In this document: piece by piece, positions 9,411 through 20,170 of the stretch
Position numbering within the stretch: position 1 is the first letter of the stretch
How the letters are laid out: each line of letters begins with the position of its first letter
Assembly (NCBI RefSeq): GCF_008692845.1
Contig: NZ_VXJW01000001.1
Coordinates: forward strand, 744,001-808,000
DNA from: Salmonella enterica subsp. arizonae
GTDB taxonomy: Bacteria; Pseudomonadota; Gammaproteobacteria; Enterobacterales; Enterobacteriaceae
Reading direction: 5' to 3'
Length of the DNA: 64,000 nucleotides
The notes under the pieces: model-generated
Databases searched by the model: none
What the model was told of the DNA's origin: nothing
The model's input: only the letters and a program-made list of their open reading frames with translations
Translations under genes and position numbers: made by a program

Positions 9411-10589
9411 ATGACGTTATTAGGCACAGCGCTGCGTCCGGCAGCAACGCGGGTGATGTTATTAGGTTCAGGAGAGTTGGGAAAAGAGGTGGCGATTGAA
9501 TGCCAACGACTGGGGATCGAGGTTATCGCCGTCGATCGCTATCCTGACGCTCCCGCCATGCATGTGGCTCACCGTTCACACGTCATTAATATGCTGGACG
9601 GCGAGGCGCTACGTCGTGTGATTGCAATGGAAAAACCGCATTATATCGTGCCGGAAATAGAAGCGATCGCCACCGATACGCTGTGTGAGCTGGAGGACGA
9701 AGGGCTGAATGTCGTGCCCTGCGCCCGTGCTACGCAGTTAACGATGAACCGTGAAGGAATTCGTCGCCTTGCCGCAGAAGAATTAGGTCTGCCGACATCT
9801 GCGTATCGTTTTGCCGACAGTGAGGCCTGTTTTCATGATGCGGTAGCCGCAGTGGGTTTTCCTTGCATCGTCAAACCGGTCATGAGCTCTTCCGGCAAAG
9901 GCCAGAGTTTTATTCGCTCGCCCGAACAGCTCGCGCAGGCATGGAAGTATGCGCAACAGGGCGGACGCGCTGGCGCGGGTCGCGTGATTGTGGAAGGCGT
10001 GGTGAAATTTGATTTTGAAATTACACTGCTCACCGTTAGCGCCGTCGATGGCGTGTATTTCTGCGCGCCGGTCGGTCATCGTCAGGAAGATGGCGACTAT
10101 CGCGAATCCTGGCAGCCACAGCAGATGAGCGAACTGGCGCTGAAACGCGCGCAAGAGATCGCCCGTACAGTGGTACTGGCGTTAGGCGGTCATGGCCTGT
10201 TCGGCGTTGAACTTTTCGTCTGTGGCGATGAAGTCATTTTCAGCGAAGTCTCCCCTCGCCCGCACGATACCGGAATGGTCACGTTGATTTCACAGGATCT
10301 CTCTGAGTTTGCGCTGCATGTTCGCGCTTTTTTAGGGCTGCCCGTAGGCGCTATTCGCCAGTATGGCCCCGCTGCCTCAGCCGTGATTCTGCCGCAGCTT
10401 ACCAGTCGAAATGTGACGTTTGATAACGTACAGGCTGCGGTTGGGGCAGGACTACAGGTGCGGTTCTTTGGTAAGCCGGAGATCGACGGCGCCCGTCGTC
10501 TTGGTGTAGCGTTAGCGACAGGTGAAAACGTTGAAGAGGCGGTGATAAGAGCGAAAAAGGCCGTCAGCAGCGTGATAGTAAAAGAATAA
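9411..10589 (+). CDS. purT: Formate-dependent GAR transformylase (PurT)
   Basis: 392 residues, the E. coli length. It is an ATP-grasp enzyme: an N-terminal nucleotide-like domain ([14 protein letters not shown]), an ATP-grasp core ([52 protein letters not shown]) and a C-terminal barrel. It uses formate and ATP to formylate glycinamide ribonucleotide in purine synthesis, an alternative to PurN. Upstream: a GGGGAAAG ribosome binding site and a PurR box. Confidence 0.97.
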   Translation: MTLLGTALRPAATRVMLLGSGELGKEVAIECQRLGIEVIAVDRYPDAPAMHVAHRSHVINMLDGEALRRVIAMEKPHYIVPEIEAIATDTLCELEDEGLNVVPCARATQLTMNREGIRRLAAEELGLPTSAYRFADSEACFHDAVAAVGFPCIVKPVMSSSGKGQSFIRSPEQLAQAWKYAQQGGRAGAGRVIVEGVVKFDFEITLLTVSAVDGVYFCAPVGHRQEDGDYRESWQPQQMSELALKRAQEIARTVVLALGGHGLFGVELFVCGDEVIFSEVSPRPHDTGMVTLISQDLSEFALHVRAFLGLPVGAIRQYGPAASAVILPQLTSRNVTFDNVQAAVGAGLQVRFFGKPEIDGARRLGVALATGENVEEAVIRAKKAVSSVIVKE

Positions 10590-10597
10590 TGCGCCAT

Positions 10598-10675
10598 AGC
10601 CTGATGGCGACGCTAGCGCGTCTTATCAGGCCTACAGATCGCACTCGTAGGCCCGATAAGCGAGCGCCATCGGGC
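10598..10675. repeat. REP/BIME-type intergenic repeat
   Basis: Two facing palindromic units (GCCTGATGGCGAC...TTATCAGGC and GCCCGATAAGC...GCCATCGGGC) fill the gap between the convergent purT and eda. Typical enterobacterial REP elements; they may protect mRNA 3' ends or stop transcription. Confidence 0.85.
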
Positions 10676-10685
10676 AGTTAACAGC

Positions 10686-11327
10686 TTACTGCTTCGCGCC
10701 TTCTACCGCTTCGCGCGCCAGTTTGGTGATGCGATCGTAATCACCCGCTTCCAGCGCGTCGGCCGGCACCAACCAGGAACCGCCGATACACAATACGCTT
10801 TTCAGCGCCAGATAGTCACGATAGTTTGCCGGAGAGATGCCGCCGGTCGGGCAGAAACGTACCTGAGAGAACGGCCCGGCAATCGCCTGCAGCGCTTTGG
10901 TGCCGCCATTCGCTTCCGCCGGAAAGAATTTGAACGCTTTCAGACCATAATCCATGCCCAGCATCAATTCAGAAACGGTGCTGATACCGGGGATCAGTGG
11001 AATAGTGCCTTCCGTTGCAGCTTTCAGCAGTGGCTCAGTCAAACCAGGGCTAATCGCAAACTGCGCGCCCGCTTCCGTCACCTCCGCCAACTGCTGCGGA
11101 TTGAGAACGGTTCCGGCGCCGACAATCGCTTCCGGCACTTCTTTGGCGATAGCGCGAATAGCATCCATCGCGCATGCCGTGCGTAAGGTCACTTCCAGAA
11201 CGCGAACGCCTCCGGCCACCAGCGCTTTAGCCATCGGCACCGCGTGCTCCAGTTTATTGACTACAATGACCGGGACAACCGGGCCGGTGGTCAGGATTGC
11301 TTCTGCACTTGTTTTCCAGTTTTTCAT
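10686..11327 (-). CDS. eda: KDPG/KHG aldolase
   Basis: 213 residues, class I aldolase of the Entner-Doudoroff pathway, making pyruvate and glyceraldehyde 3-phosphate from 2-keto-3-deoxy-6-phosphogluconate. The Schiff-base Lys is in [17 protein letters not shown] and [11 protein letters not shown] are also characteristic. It lies 37 bp downstream of edd and is cotranscribed with it. Confidence 0.97.
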   Translation of the reverse strand: MKNWKTSAEAILTTGPVVPVIVVNKLEHAVPMAKALVAGGVRVLEVTLRTACAMDAIRAIAKEVPEAIVGAGTVLNPQQLAEVTEAGAQFAISPGLTEPLLKAATEGTIPLIPGISTVSELMLGMDYGLKAFKFFPAEANGGTKALQAIAGPFSQVRFCPTGGISPANYRDYLALKSVLCIGGSWLVPADALEAGDYDRITKLAREAVEGAKQ

Positions 11328-11364
11328 CAGAATTCTTCTCTCGCCTGATTACAAATGTGTCATC

Positions 11365-13176
11365 TTAAAAAGCGATACAGGTTGCGCCCTGCTCCGCACC
11401 CGACAGCTTTTCGCGCAGCGCGCCGAACAACTCACGCCCTGTTCCGATGCGCGACGCGCTCAGGTCCGGACTATGTGGCTGGCGAGCGGCAAGTTCCGCC
11501 TCGTCGACCAGCAGAGTTAACTCACCTGTCTGTCCATTTACGCGAATGATGTCGCCATCGCGCACTTTTGCCAGTAAGCCGCCATCGTAGGCTTCCGGCG
11601 TAACGTGGATAGCTGAAGGCACTTTACCCGAAGCGCCTGAAAGCCGTCCATCAGTCACTAACGCGATTTTGAAACAGCGGTCCAATAATACACCAAGTGG
11701 CGGCATGAGTTTATGTAATTCTGGCATTCCGTTCGCTTTTGGTCCCTGATGACGCACGACAACGACACAATCCCGGTCAAGCAGCCCCGCGTCAAACGCA
11801 GGCAGCACATCATGCTGACTTTCAAATACCACAGCAGGCGCTTCAATAATCTGGTTTTCAACCGGTACCGCAGACGTCTTCATCACTGCGCGCCCCAGGT
11901 TACCGCTCAGTACCTTAGTGCCGCCGTGCGGAGAGAACGGCTTATCAAAAGAGGCAATCACATCGCTATCCAGTGACTTTTCCGCGCCTTCACGCCAGTC
12001 CAGCTCGCCGTTGTTGAGCCAGGGCTCCAGCGTATAGCGTTTCAGGCCGAAGCCAGCGACAGTGTTAACGTCTTCGTGCAGTAATCCGGCGTTGAGCAGT
12101 TCGCGCGCCAGGACAGGTACGCCGCCCGCCGCCTGGAAGTGGTTAATGTCCGCCGGGCCGTTCGGGTACAGGCGCGCCATCAGCGGTACGACTTCCGACA
12201 AATCTGAGAAATCATCCCAATTGATCAGAATTCCCGCCGCACGCGCCATCGCCACCAGATGCATCGTGTGGTTGGTGGAGCCGCCGGTAGCCAACAGCGC
12301 GACAATGCCGTTGACCACGACTTTTTCGTCGATCATTTTACCGAGCGGCATCCACGAATTGCCATTGCCGGTAAGACGTGTGACCTGACGTGCGGCAGCG
12401 GCAGTCAGAGCCTCGCGCAACGGCGCATCCGGATGCACAAACGAAGAACCCGGCAACTGCATCCCCATAAACTCTACCACCATCTGGTTGGTGTTGGCGG
12501 TACCGTAAAATGTACAGGTGCCCGGCGCATGGTAAGAGGCCGCCTCCGACTCCAGCAACGCCATTCTGTCTACTTTTCCTTCCGCATAAAGCTGGCGAAT
12601 ACGGACTTTTTCTTTATTCGGCAGGCCGCTCGCCATCGGGCCTGATGGAACAAAAATCGCAGGCAAATGACCAAAAGAGAGCGCGGCCATCGCCAGCCCA
12701 GGCACGATTTTGTCGCATACGCCGAGGAATAACGCGCCGTCGAACATATTGTGAGAAAGCCCTACCGCCGCCGACATCGCTATCACTTCGCGGCTGAGTA
12801 ATGACAGCTCCATACCGTCCTGCCCTTGCGTAACCCCATCGCACATTGCCGGTACGCCGCCTGCGACCTGACCTACCGCATTCACGGAATGCAGCGCCTG
12901 ACGAATAATCTCTGGATAATGTTCATACGGTTGATGCGCAGAGAGCATGTCATTGTAGGAGGTAATGATGGCAATATTATTGCGCAACATACTTTTCAGC
13001 GAGGCTTTGTCCTCTGGCTGACAGGCGGCGAAGCCATGCGCCAGGTTGCCGCAAGCCAACTGCGAACGGTGAACCGTGGCGGTCTTCGCCTGCTCAATAC
13101 GGGCAAGATAGGCTTTGCGGGTCTGCTGGGATCGTTCGACAATACGTTGTGTTACGCGTAACAAATTAGGATTCAT
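11365..13176 (-). CDS. edd: 6-phosphogluconate dehydratase
   Basis: 603 residues, IlvD/Edd family [4Fe-4S] dehydratase. Cluster Cys are in [10 protein letters not shown] and GVCDKIVPG, with a further Cys in [15 protein letters not shown]. It converts 6-phosphogluconate to KDPG, the first Entner-Doudoroff step. The order zwf-edd-eda on one strand is the standard enteric arrangement; a terminator lies between zwf and edd. Confidence 0.97.
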   Translation of the reverse strand: MNPNLLRVTQRIVERSQQTRKAYLARIEQAKTATVHRSQLACGNLAHGFAACQPEDKASLKSMLRNNIAIITSYNDMLSAHQPYEHYPEIIRQALHSVNAVGQVAGGVPAMCDGVTQGQDGMELSLLSREVIAMSAAVGLSHNMFDGALFLGVCDKIVPGLAMAALSFGHLPAIFVPSGPMASGLPNKEKVRIRQLYAEGKVDRMALLESEAASYHAPGTCTFYGTANTNQMVVEFMGMQLPGSSFVHPDAPLREALTAAAARQVTRLTGNGNSWMPLGKMIDEKVVVNGIVALLATGGSTNHTMHLVAMARAAGILINWDDFSDLSEVVPLMARLYPNGPADINHFQAAGGVPVLARELLNAGLLHEDVNTVAGFGLKRYTLEPWLNNGELDWREGAEKSLDSDVIASFDKPFSPHGGTKVLSGNLGRAVMKTSAVPVENQIIEAPAVVFESQHDVLPAFDAGLLDRDCVVVVRHQGPKANGMPELHKLMPPLGVLLDRCFKIALVTDGRLSGASGKVPSAIHVTPEAYDGGLLAKVRDGDIIRVNGQTGELTLLVDEAELAARQPHSPDLSASRIGTGRELFGALREKLSGAEQGATCIAF

Positions 13177-13298
13177 AGAGGCTCCTGGAAGTTATCTGTC
13201 CGGCTACCGGGTTTACCATGCGTTTCATCGATGTGGAAAGTCGTTGAAATACGTGATGTCCGGCGATAATAGGGCAAAATCGTTTCAGGCAGTGTAAT

Positions 13299-13332
13299 AA
13301 AAAAAGCCTCGCGGGTGAATCCACACGAGGCT
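13299..13332 (-). terminator. Rho-independent terminator of zwf
   Basis: On the minus strand a stem AGCCTCG/CGAGGCT is followed by seven T. It lies about 80 bp after the zwf stop and upstream of edd. Confidence 0.85.
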
Positions 13333-13410
13333 TAAAAGTGCAAAAATGATTCTACAATCTGTGTTAGATCATGTTACCGGTAAAATAACACCTAAGAGTA
13401 AGAGACAAAT

Positions 13411-14886
13411 TTACTCAAACTCATTCCATGAACGACCGTCACGGGTAATCATCGCCACGGACGCTACCGGCCCCCAGGTGCCCGCCTGATACGGCTTCGG
13501 CGCATCGTTGTCCATCGCCCATGCTTCGGTAATGGAGTCAACCCACTTCCAGGCTTCTTCCACTTCGTCACGGCGGACAAACAGCGCCTGAATGCCACGC
13601 ATTGTCTCCAGCAGCAGGCGCTCATATGCATCCGCCAGGTGCGTCTGATTGAAGGTTTCGGAGTAGCTCAGATCAAGCTTCGTGATTTGCAGGTTATGCT
13701 TATGATCCAGCCCCGGCACTTTGTTAAGCACCTGAATATCTACGCCCTCATCCGGCTGCAGGCGAATCGTCAGTTTGTTCTGCGGCAGATCTTGCCAGGA
13801 CTCTTTAAAGAGGTTCAGTTCAGGCGTCTTGAAATAAACCACGACTTCAGAGCACTTCGTCGGCAGGCGCTTGCCGGTACGCAGATAGAACGGCACGCCA
13901 GCCCAACGCCAGTTATCGATATCAACGCGGATCGCGACGAAAGTTTCGGTGTTGCTGCTTTTATTCGCGCCCTCTTCTTCCAGATAGCCCGGCACTTTTT
14001 TACCCTGCGCAAAGCCGGCCGTATATTGACCACGAACCGTTTTTTCGCGCACGTTGGAGCGATCGATACGACGCAGCGATTTCAGCACTTTTACTTTTTC
14101 ATCGCGAATGCTGTCGGCGCTCAGGTCAGACGGCGGCGACATAGCAATCATGCAGAGAATTTGCAGCAAGTGGTTCTGGATCATATCGCGCATCTGACCG
14201 GCCTGGTCAAAGTATCCCCAGCGCCCTTCAATCCCCACCTCTTCCGCTACGGTAATCTCAACATGATCGATAGTGCGGTTATCCCAGTTATTAACAAACA
14301 GCGAGTTGGCAAAACGCAGCGCCAGCAGATTGAGCACCGTTTCTTTGCCCAGATAGTGGTCGATACGATACACCTGGCATTCTTCAAAATATTCGCCGAC
14401 CCGATCGTTAATCTCGCGCGAGGTCGCCAGCGAAGTACCCAACGGTTTTTCCATCACGACGCGCGCCGGTTTGGCGTTGAGTTTAGCTTCGCCTAACCCT
14501 TTACAGATGGCGCCGAAAGTACTGGGCGGCATCGCAAAATAGTTAATGGTGGTGCGGTTTTTTTGATCGAGCATATCGCCCAGGCGACTAAACGCAGGCG
14601 TATCGTTAACGTCAAGATTACAAAAGTCCAGACGGCCGCTCAGTGTATCCCACAAACCTTCATCGATTTTTTCCTTCATGAAGGTTTCCAGAGCTTCACG
14701 CACGACGTGGGTATAGGCCTCTTTGTCCCAGTCCGCGCGCCCTACCCCGATGATACGGGTATCCGGATGGATCTGGCCGGCTTTTTCAAGCTGATACAGG
14801 GAAGGCAGCAGTTTCCGGCGCGCCAGGTCGCCTTTCGCGCCGAAAATGACCAGGTCACATGCCTGGGCTGTTTGCGTTACCGCCAT
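13411..14886 (-). CDS. zwf: Glucose-6-phosphate 1-dehydrogenase
   Basis: 491 residues, identical in length to E. coli Zwf. It has the N-terminal dinucleotide motif ([19 protein letters not shown]) and the substrate/catalytic motif [11 protein letters not shown]. It oxidises glucose 6-phosphate with NADP+, feeding the oxidative pentose phosphate and Entner-Doudoroff routes. A perfect HexR palindrome lies 47 bp upstream of the start and hexR is divergent, so repression by HexR is expected. In E. coli it is also SoxRS-induced; I did not identify a sox box with confidence. Confidence 0.97.
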   Translation of the reverse strand: MAVTQTAQACDLVIFGAKGDLARRKLLPSLYQLEKAGQIHPDTRIIGVGRADWDKEAYTHVVREALETFMKEKIDEGLWDTLSGRLDFCNLDVNDTPAFSRLGDMLDQKNRTTINYFAMPPSTFGAICKGLGEAKLNAKPARVVMEKPLGTSLATSREINDRVGEYFEECQVYRIDHYLGKETVLNLLALRFANSLFVNNWDNRTIDHVEITVAEEVGIEGRWGYFDQAGQMRDMIQNHLLQILCMIAMSPPSDLSADSIRDEKVKVLKSLRRIDRSNVREKTVRGQYTAGFAQGKKVPGYLEEEGANKSSNTETFVAIRVDIDNWRWAGVPFYLRTGKRLPTKCSEVVVYFKTPELNLFKESWQDLPQNKLTIRLQPDEGVDIQVLNKVPGLDHKHNLQITKLDLSYSETFNQTHLADAYERLLLETMRGIQALFVRRDEVEEAWKWVDSITEAWAMDNDAPKPYQAGTWGPVASVAMITRDGRSWNEFE

Positions 14887-14932
14887 GTCATTCTCCTCAG
14901 TTAATCTCCAGGTACTTTAGCCAGGATATCGT

Positions 14933-14947
14933 TGTAATTTTATTACA
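14933..14947. promoter_or_regulatory. HexR operator upstream of zwf
   Basis: TGTAATTTTATTACA is a perfect palindrome (TGTAAT-N3-ATTACA) matching the known HexR motif. It lies in the zwf-hexR divergent region. Confidence 0.85.
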
Positions 14948-15227
14948 CAGCACTGTACTGCTTTTACGAGATTACGGAAACCGTAAACGCTTTTTCATCT
15001 GTAAACCGGTGTTTGATTGGCAATATAATCGGCAAAACACCTAATAAAGTTGTCTCTTTTCCACACAAGTCGGAACCTAAAATCCGACATCGGTCATGTA
15101 ATGAAAAAAAACAACACCTTTTTTAACCATTTTGTCCCCTTCAGCAGTCGTCAGGGGTAATATCTAACAAAACGCGTTCGGTTTTGCGCATCATTGAAAT
15201 CGCTAATACCCATGAGCCTTGCTAATC

Positions 15228-16097
15228 ATGAATATGCTGGAAAAAGTCCAGTCTCAACTGGAACATTTAAGCAAATCTGAGCGAAAAGTCGCCGATGTTA
15301 TTCTGGCCGCCCCCGGCAGATCGATTCACTTAAGCATTGCCATGCTGGCCCAGGAAGCCAACGTTAGCGAGCCGACGGTGAACCGTTTCTGTCGCAGCAT
15401 GAATACCCGCGGCTTTCCTGATTTTAAACTGCATCTGGCGCAAAGTCTGGCCAATGGCACCCCATATGTTAATCGCAATGTGGATGAAGATGACAGCGTT
15501 GAGGCCTATACAGGAAAAATCTTCGAATCCGCCATGGCCAGTCTCGACCATGTTCGCCAGTCGCTGGATAAATCGGCCGTCAACCGCGCGGTAGATTTAC
15601 TGACCCAGGCAAAAAAAATCGCCTTTTTCGGTCTTGGCTCCTCCGCCGCGGTCGCGCATGACGCCATGAATAAGTTTTTTCGCTTCAATGTGCCGGTGAT
15701 TTACTCCGACGATATCGTACTGCAACGGATGAGCTGTATGAATTGTAGCGATGATGATGTCGTTGTGCTCATTTCGCATACTGGCAGAACCAAGAGTCTG
15801 GTGGAACTGGCGCAGTTGGCGCGGGAAAACGACGCGATGGTGATTGCCCTAACTTCCGCAGGAACGCCACTGGCGCGCGAAGCCACGCTGGCCATTACCC
15901 TCGACGTACCGGAAGATACTGACATTTATATGCCCATGGTCTCTCGACTTGCTCAACTGACCGTGATAGATGTGCTGGCAACGGGATTTACTTTGCGTCG
16001 CGGGGCAAAATTCAGAGATAACTTGAAGCGTGTCAAGGAAGCGCTCAAGGAATCGCGTTTTGATAAAGAATTACTCTCCAGGAGTGATGGCCGCTAA
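15228..16097 (+). CDS. hexR: HexR, RpiR-family transcriptional repressor
   Basis: 289 residues from the ATG at 15228 (MNMLEKVQSQLEHLSKSERK), the E. coli start; an upstream TTG in frame is not needed. It has an N-terminal RpiR helix-turn-helix (ANVSEPTVNRFCRSM) and a C-terminal SIS sugar-phosphate domain (FFGLGSSAAVAHDAMNK ... VVVLISHTGRTKSL). HexR represses zwf, edd-eda and other central carbon genes and is released by KDPG. Its position divergent from zwf is the classic arrangement. The 340-bp zwf-hexR gap holds the HexR operator and no gene. Confidence 0.96.
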   Translation: MNMLEKVQSQLEHLSKSERKVADVILAAPGRSIHLSIAMLAQEANVSEPTVNRFCRSMNTRGFPDFKLHLAQSLANGTPYVNRNVDEDDSVEAYTGKIFESAMASLDHVRQSLDKSAVNRAVDLLTQAKKIAFFGLGSSAAVAHDAMNKFFRFNVPVIYSDDIVLQRMSCMNCSDDDVVVLISHTGRTKSLVELAQLARENDAMVIALTSAGTPLAREATLAITLDVPEDTDIYMPMVSRLAQLTVIDVLATGFTLRRGAKFRDNLKRVKEALKESRFDKELLSRSDGR

Positions 16098-16220
16098 AAG
16101 CAATAACAATGTTCTACCCTATTCGTCATCCGGGAATGTTCATTTTATACCGTTAAGGTTTCAGAACGACCGGATCAATGTTCACGCAACACCAAGTTGT
16201 TTTAGTCAACGGAGTATTAC

Positions 16221-17663
16221 ATGTCCAGAAGGCTTCGCAGAACCAAAATCGTTACCACGTTAGGCCCGGCAACTGACCGCGATAACAACCTTGAGAAGGT
16301 TATCGCCGCGGGCGCAAACGTCGTACGTATGAACTTCTCTCACGGCTCGCCGGAAGATCATAAAATGCGTGCTGATAAAGTCCGTGAGATTGCCGCCAAA
16401 CTGGGGCGTCATGTGGCTATTTTAGGCGACCTGCAAGGGCCAAAAATTCGCGTTTCCACTTTTAAAGAAGGCAAAGTGTTCCTCAACATCGGGGACAAAT
16501 TTCTGTTAGACGCTAACCTGGGTAAAGGCGAAGGCGACAAAGAAAAAGTCGGCATTGATTACAAAGGGTTGCCGGCAGACGTCGTTCCTGGCGATATCCT
16601 GCTGCTTGACGATGGTCGAGTGCAGTTGAAAGTGCTTGAAGTCCAGGGCATGAAAGTCTTTACCGAGGTCACCGTCGGTGGCCCGCTGTCTAACAATAAA
16701 GGCATTAACAAGCTCGGCGGCGGGCTTTCTGCTGAAGCGCTGACCGAAAAAGACAAAGCCGATATTCAAACCGCTGCGCTGATAGGCGTTGACTATCTGG
16801 CCGTCTCCTTCCCGCGCTGCGGCGAAGATCTGAACTATGCACGCCGGCTGGCGCGCGACGCCGGCTGCGACGCGAAAATTGTGGCTAAGGTCGAACGCGC
16901 CGAAGCGGTATGCGATCAAAACGCTATGGACGATATCATTCTGGCCTCTGACGTTGTGATGGTCGCACGTGGCGACCTGGGCGTTGAAATCGGCGATCCG
17001 GAGCTGGTTGGTATCCAGAAGGCGCTGATTCGCCGTGCGCGTCAGCTAAACCGCGCAGTCATCACCGCAACGCAGATGATGGAGTCGATGATCACCAACC
17101 CGATGCCGACCCGTGCGGAAGTGATGGACGTGGCGAACGCCGTCCTGGATGGCACGGATGCAGTTATGCTGTCTGCCGAAACCGCAGCCGGTCAGTATCC
17201 TTCTGAAACCGTTGCCGCAATGGCGCGCGTCTGTCTGGGCGCAGAAAAAATCCCCAGCATCAATGTGTCTAAACACCGTCTCGACGTGCAGTTCGACAAT
17301 GTCGAAGAAGCCATTGCCATGTCTGCGATGTATGCGGCAAACCATCTGAAAGGCGTTACCGCGATCATCACCATGACGGAGTCCGGTCGTACCGCGCTAA
17401 TGACTTCCCGTATCAGCTCCGGCCTGCCGATTTTCGCCATGTCGCGCCATGAACGCACGCTGAACCTGACCGCGCTCTACCGCGGAGTAACGCCGGTGCA
17501 TTTTGATAGCGCGGCTGATGGCGTTGTCGCGGCGCATGAAGCTGTTAATCTGCTGCGCGATAAAGGGTATCTGGTTTCCGGCGACCTGGTTATCGTGACC
17601 CAGGGCGATGTGATGAGCACCATAGGTTCAACCAATACCACGCGTATCTTGACCGTTGAGTAA
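16221..17663 (+). CDS. pykA: Pyruvate kinase II
   Basis: 480 residues, the E. coli PykA length. It starts [19 protein letters not shown]; the active-site regions [19 protein letters not shown] and [10 protein letters not shown] are intact. It transfers phosphate from phosphoenolpyruvate to ADP; this isozyme is activated by AMP and sugar phosphates. It ends in front of a REP-like repeat and a strong terminator shared with the convergent lpxM. Confidence 0.97.
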   Translation: MSRRLRRTKIVTTLGPATDRDNNLEKVIAAGANVVRMNFSHGSPEDHKMRADKVREIAAKLGRHVAILGDLQGPKIRVSTFKEGKVFLNIGDKFLLDANLGKGEGDKEKVGIDYKGLPADVVPGDILLLDDGRVQLKVLEVQGMKVFTEVTVGGPLSNNKGINKLGGGLSAEALTEKDKADIQTAALIGVDYLAVSFPRCGEDLNYARRLARDAGCDAKIVAKVERAEAVCDQNAMDDIILASDVVMVARGDLGVEIGDPELVGIQKALIRRARQLNRAVITATQMMESMITNPMPTRAEVMDVANAVLDGTDAVMLSAETAAGQYPSETVAAMARVCLGAEKIPSINVSKHRLDVQFDNVEEAIAMSAMYAANHLKGVTAIITMTESGRTALMTSRISSGLPIFAMSRHERTLNLTALYRGVTPVHFDSAADGVVAAHEAVNLLRDKGYLVSGDLVIVTQGDVMSTIGSTNTTRILTVE

Positions 17664-17672
17664 AACCCGCCC

Positions 17673-17704
17673 ATGCCTCTGATAAGCGCTGCGCTATCAG
17701 GCAT
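17673..17704. repeat. REP-like palindrome after pykA
   Basis: ATGCCTCTGATAAGC...GCTATCAGGCAT: an imperfect palindrome with the usual REP core, between pykA and its terminator. Confidence 0.7.
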
Positions 17705-17721
17705 ACAGAGGGTGTCGACAT

Positions 17722-17746
17722 AAAGCCTCTCTTTCGAGAGGCTTTA
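17722..17746. terminator. Bidirectional terminator between pykA and lpxM
   Basis: AAAGCCTCTCTTTCGAGAGGCTTT forms a stem with a short loop, with T-rich sequence after it on the plus strand. It lies between the convergent pykA and lpxM stops. Confidence 0.85.
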
Positions 17747-17747
17747 T

Positions 17748-18719
17748 TTATTTGATAGGATAAAGATCTTTACGCTTATACGGCTGAATTTCGCCAGGCT
17801 TGCGGGTTTTGAGCAACTTAAGGATCCAGGTATACTGTTCCGGATGCGGGCCGACAAAAATTTCAACCTCTTCGTTCATCCGCCTGGCGATAGTGTGATC
17901 GTCAGCGGCAAGTAGATCGTCCATTGGCGGGCGGACCTGGATAGTCAGGCGGTGCGTTTTACCATTATAAACCGGGAAAAGGGGTATCACGCGTGCGCGA
18001 CACACTTTCATCAGCCGACCAATCGCAGGCAGCGTCGCTTTGTACGTTGCAAAGAAATCAACGAATTCACTATGCTCCGGGCCGTGATCCTGATCCGGTA
18101 GGTAGTAGCCCCAGTAACCCTGACGAACAGACTGGATGAAAGGTTTAATCCCATCATTGCGCGCATGTAAACGTCCGCCGAAACGCCGACGCACCGTATT
18201 CCAGATATAGTCAAAAACCGGATTGCCCTGGTTATGGAACATCGCCGCCATTTTTTGCCCCTGAGAGGCCATCAGCATGGCCGGAATATCCACGCCCCAG
18301 CCATGCGGCACGAGGAAAATGACTTTCTCGTCGTTACGACGCATCTCCTCAATGATTTCCAGACCTTCCCACTCAACACGCTGTTGAATTTTTTCCGGGC
18401 CGCGCATCGCCAGCTCAGCCATCATCGCCATCGCCTGCGGCGCGGTGGCGAACATCTCATCGACAATCGCTTCACGCTCGGCTTCGCTACGCTGCGGAAA
18501 GCACAATGACAGATTAATTAGCGCCCGACGACGAGAACTCTTTCCCAACCGTCCGGCAAAACGCCCCAACGTCGCGAGCAGAGGGTCGCGAAAAGATGCC
18601 GGGGTTAATGCCATCCCCGCCATTGCCGCAGCGCCCAACCAGGCGCCCCAATACTGCGGATAGTGAAAGGATTTTTCAAATTCAGGGATATACTCACTAT
18701 TATTTTTTTTGGTTTCCAT
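17748..18719 (-). CDS. lpxM: Lipid A myristoyltransferase LpxM (MsbB)
   Basis: 323 residues, the E. coli length. It is an LpxL/LpxM acyltransferase with one hydrophobic N-terminal segment and the catalytic H-X4-D motif in [11 protein letters not shown]. It adds the last secondary (myristoyl) chain to lipid A at the inner-membrane face, giving hexa-acylated endotoxin. Monocistronic and upstream neighbour mepM has its own terminator. Confidence 0.96.
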   Translation of the reverse strand: METKKNNSEYIPEFEKSFHYPQYWGAWLGAAAMAGMALTPASFRDPLLATLGRFAGRLGKSSRRRALINLSLCFPQRSEAEREAIVDEMFATAPQAMAMMAELAMRGPEKIQQRVEWEGLEIIEEMRRNDEKVIFLVPHGWGVDIPAMLMASQGQKMAAMFHNQGNPVFDYIWNTVRRRFGGRLHARNDGIKPFIQSVRQGYWGYYLPDQDHGPEHSEFVDFFATYKATLPAIGRLMKVCRARVIPLFPVYNGKTHRLTIQVRPPMDDLLAADDHTIARRMNEEVEIFVGPHPEQYTWILKLLKTRKPGEIQPYKRKDLYPIK

Positions 18720-18790
18720 GCTTTTCCAGGGTCTGGTGACGCGAAAAGGAATTGTGAATAGTGTAGCGATGTCTGCGCCTCACACAAAAT

Positions 18791-18820
18791 AAAAAAGCCG
18801 GCACACATCGCGTACCGGCT
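18791..18820 (-). terminator. Terminator after mepM
   Basis: On the minus strand AGCCGGTAC ... GTGCCGGCT is followed directly by a run of six T, 15 bp after the mepM stop. Confidence 0.85.
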
Positions 18821-18835
18821 CTGTCAGCACATTTG

Positions 18836-20155
18836 TTAATCGAAGCGCAGTTGCGGCAGAACCTCTTTCACCTGCGCCAGGTATTCACGACGATCTGATC
18901 CTGTCAGACCTTCCGTACGCGGCAATTTTGCGGTTAGAGGGTTAACGGCCTGCTGGTTGATCCATACTTCATAATGCAGATGCGGCCCTGTGGAACGCCC
19001 GGTGTTGCCAGAAAGCGCAATACGATCGCCACGTTTCACTTTTTGCCCCGGTTTCACCAGCAGTTTACGCAAGTGCATATAACGTGTGGTGTAAGTGCGT
19101 CCATGACGAATCGCGATGTAGTAACCGGCAGCGCCGCTACGTTTAGCGACCACGACCTCGCCATCCCCCACCGACAGCACTGGCGTACCCTGCGGCATCG
19201 CAAAGTCAACGCCCCGATGTGGCGCAACGCGTCCGGTAACCGGGTTCAGACGACGTGGATTAAAGTTGGAAGAAATGCGGAATTGTTTTGCGGTCGGGAA
19301 ACGCAAAAAGCCTTTCGCCAAACCGACACCGTTACGGTCATAGAATTTACCGTCAGCGGCGCGAATAGCATAGTAATCTTTACCATCGGAACGCATACGC
19401 ACGCCCAACAACTGGCTTTGCTCGCGCTTGCCATCCAGCATCTCACGCGACATCAGAACCGAAAATTCATCGCCCTTTTTCAGCTTCCGAAAATCCATCT
19501 GCCACTGCATCGCTTTTATCACCGCGCTGATTTCGCTGCTGGTTAACCCAGCCTCTTTCGCGCTGGCGACAAAACTACCGCCCACCGTACCTTTCAGCAG
19601 GCTGTTGACCCAGTCGCCCTGCTGCATTTCACTGCTCATTTTGAAACCGTTGGCAGTGCGATCGTAGGTACGCGTTTCACGGCGGGAGACTTCCCATGTC
19701 AAACGCTGTAAATCGCCATCAGCGGTTAGTGTCCAGGAAAGTTGTTGACCAATTTTCAGATTGCGCAGTTCCTTATCAGAAGCGGCAAGTCGGCTAATAT
19801 CGCCCATATCGATGCCGTACTGATTCAGAATACTGCTTAATGTATCGCCCGTAGAGACGACGTATTCATGGACGCCGACCTCGCCGGCGGTCTTGTCGTC
19901 CAGCTCATCCTGAGGAATGGCCTCATCTTCCTGGGCGGCCTGATCGATGGGCTCGCTGGCCTCAGGTAAGAGAGAACGGATCTCGCTTTTCTCCAGTTCA
20001 ATAGTTTTAATGATTGGCGCGGATTCCGGATGGTAAACATAAGGCCGCCATACGGCGACGGCCAGTGTCAGAACGGTGAGTGACCCCAGCATAACGCGAT
20101 GGGGTCGGGGCAGATTATTAATTGCCAGGGCGACAGAGCGGGCTATCTGTTGCAC
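18836..20155 (-). CDS. mepM: Murein DD-endopeptidase MepM (YebA)
   Basis: 439 residues: an N-terminal membrane anchor (residues 20-38), a LysM domain (YVVSTGDTLSSILNQYGI), an OapA-like region and a C-terminal M23 LytM metallopeptidase domain with zinc motifs HRGVDFAMPQG and HLHYEVW. It cuts D-Ala-mDAP crosslinks so that peptidoglycan can grow. It is followed 15 bp upstream by znuA on the same strand and may be read through from it. Confidence 0.96.
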   Translation of the reverse strand: MQQIARSVALAINNLPRPHRVMLGSLTVLTLAVAVWRPYVYHPESAPIIKTIELEKSEIRSLLPEASEPIDQAAQEDEAIPQDELDDKTAGEVGVHEYVVSTGDTLSSILNQYGIDMGDISRLAASDKELRNLKIGQQLSWTLTADGDLQRLTWEVSRRETRTYDRTANGFKMSSEMQQGDWVNSLLKGTVGGSFVASAKEAGLTSSEISAVIKAMQWQMDFRKLKKGDEFSVLMSREMLDGKREQSQLLGVRMRSDGKDYYAIRAADGKFYDRNGVGLAKGFLRFPTAKQFRISSNFNPRRLNPVTGRVAPHRGVDFAMPQGTPVLSVGDGEVVVAKRSGAAGYYIAIRHGRTYTTRYMHLRKLLVKPGQKVKRGDRIALSGNTGRSTGPHLHYEVWINQQAVNPLTAKLPRTEGLTGSDRREYLAQVKEVLPQLRFD

Positions 20156-20170
20156 GTAATCACTTCCTCG

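Noticed and set aside
13639..14496. 285-codon open frame opposite zwf
   Set aside because: Complete overlap with zwf, which has all catalytic motifs.
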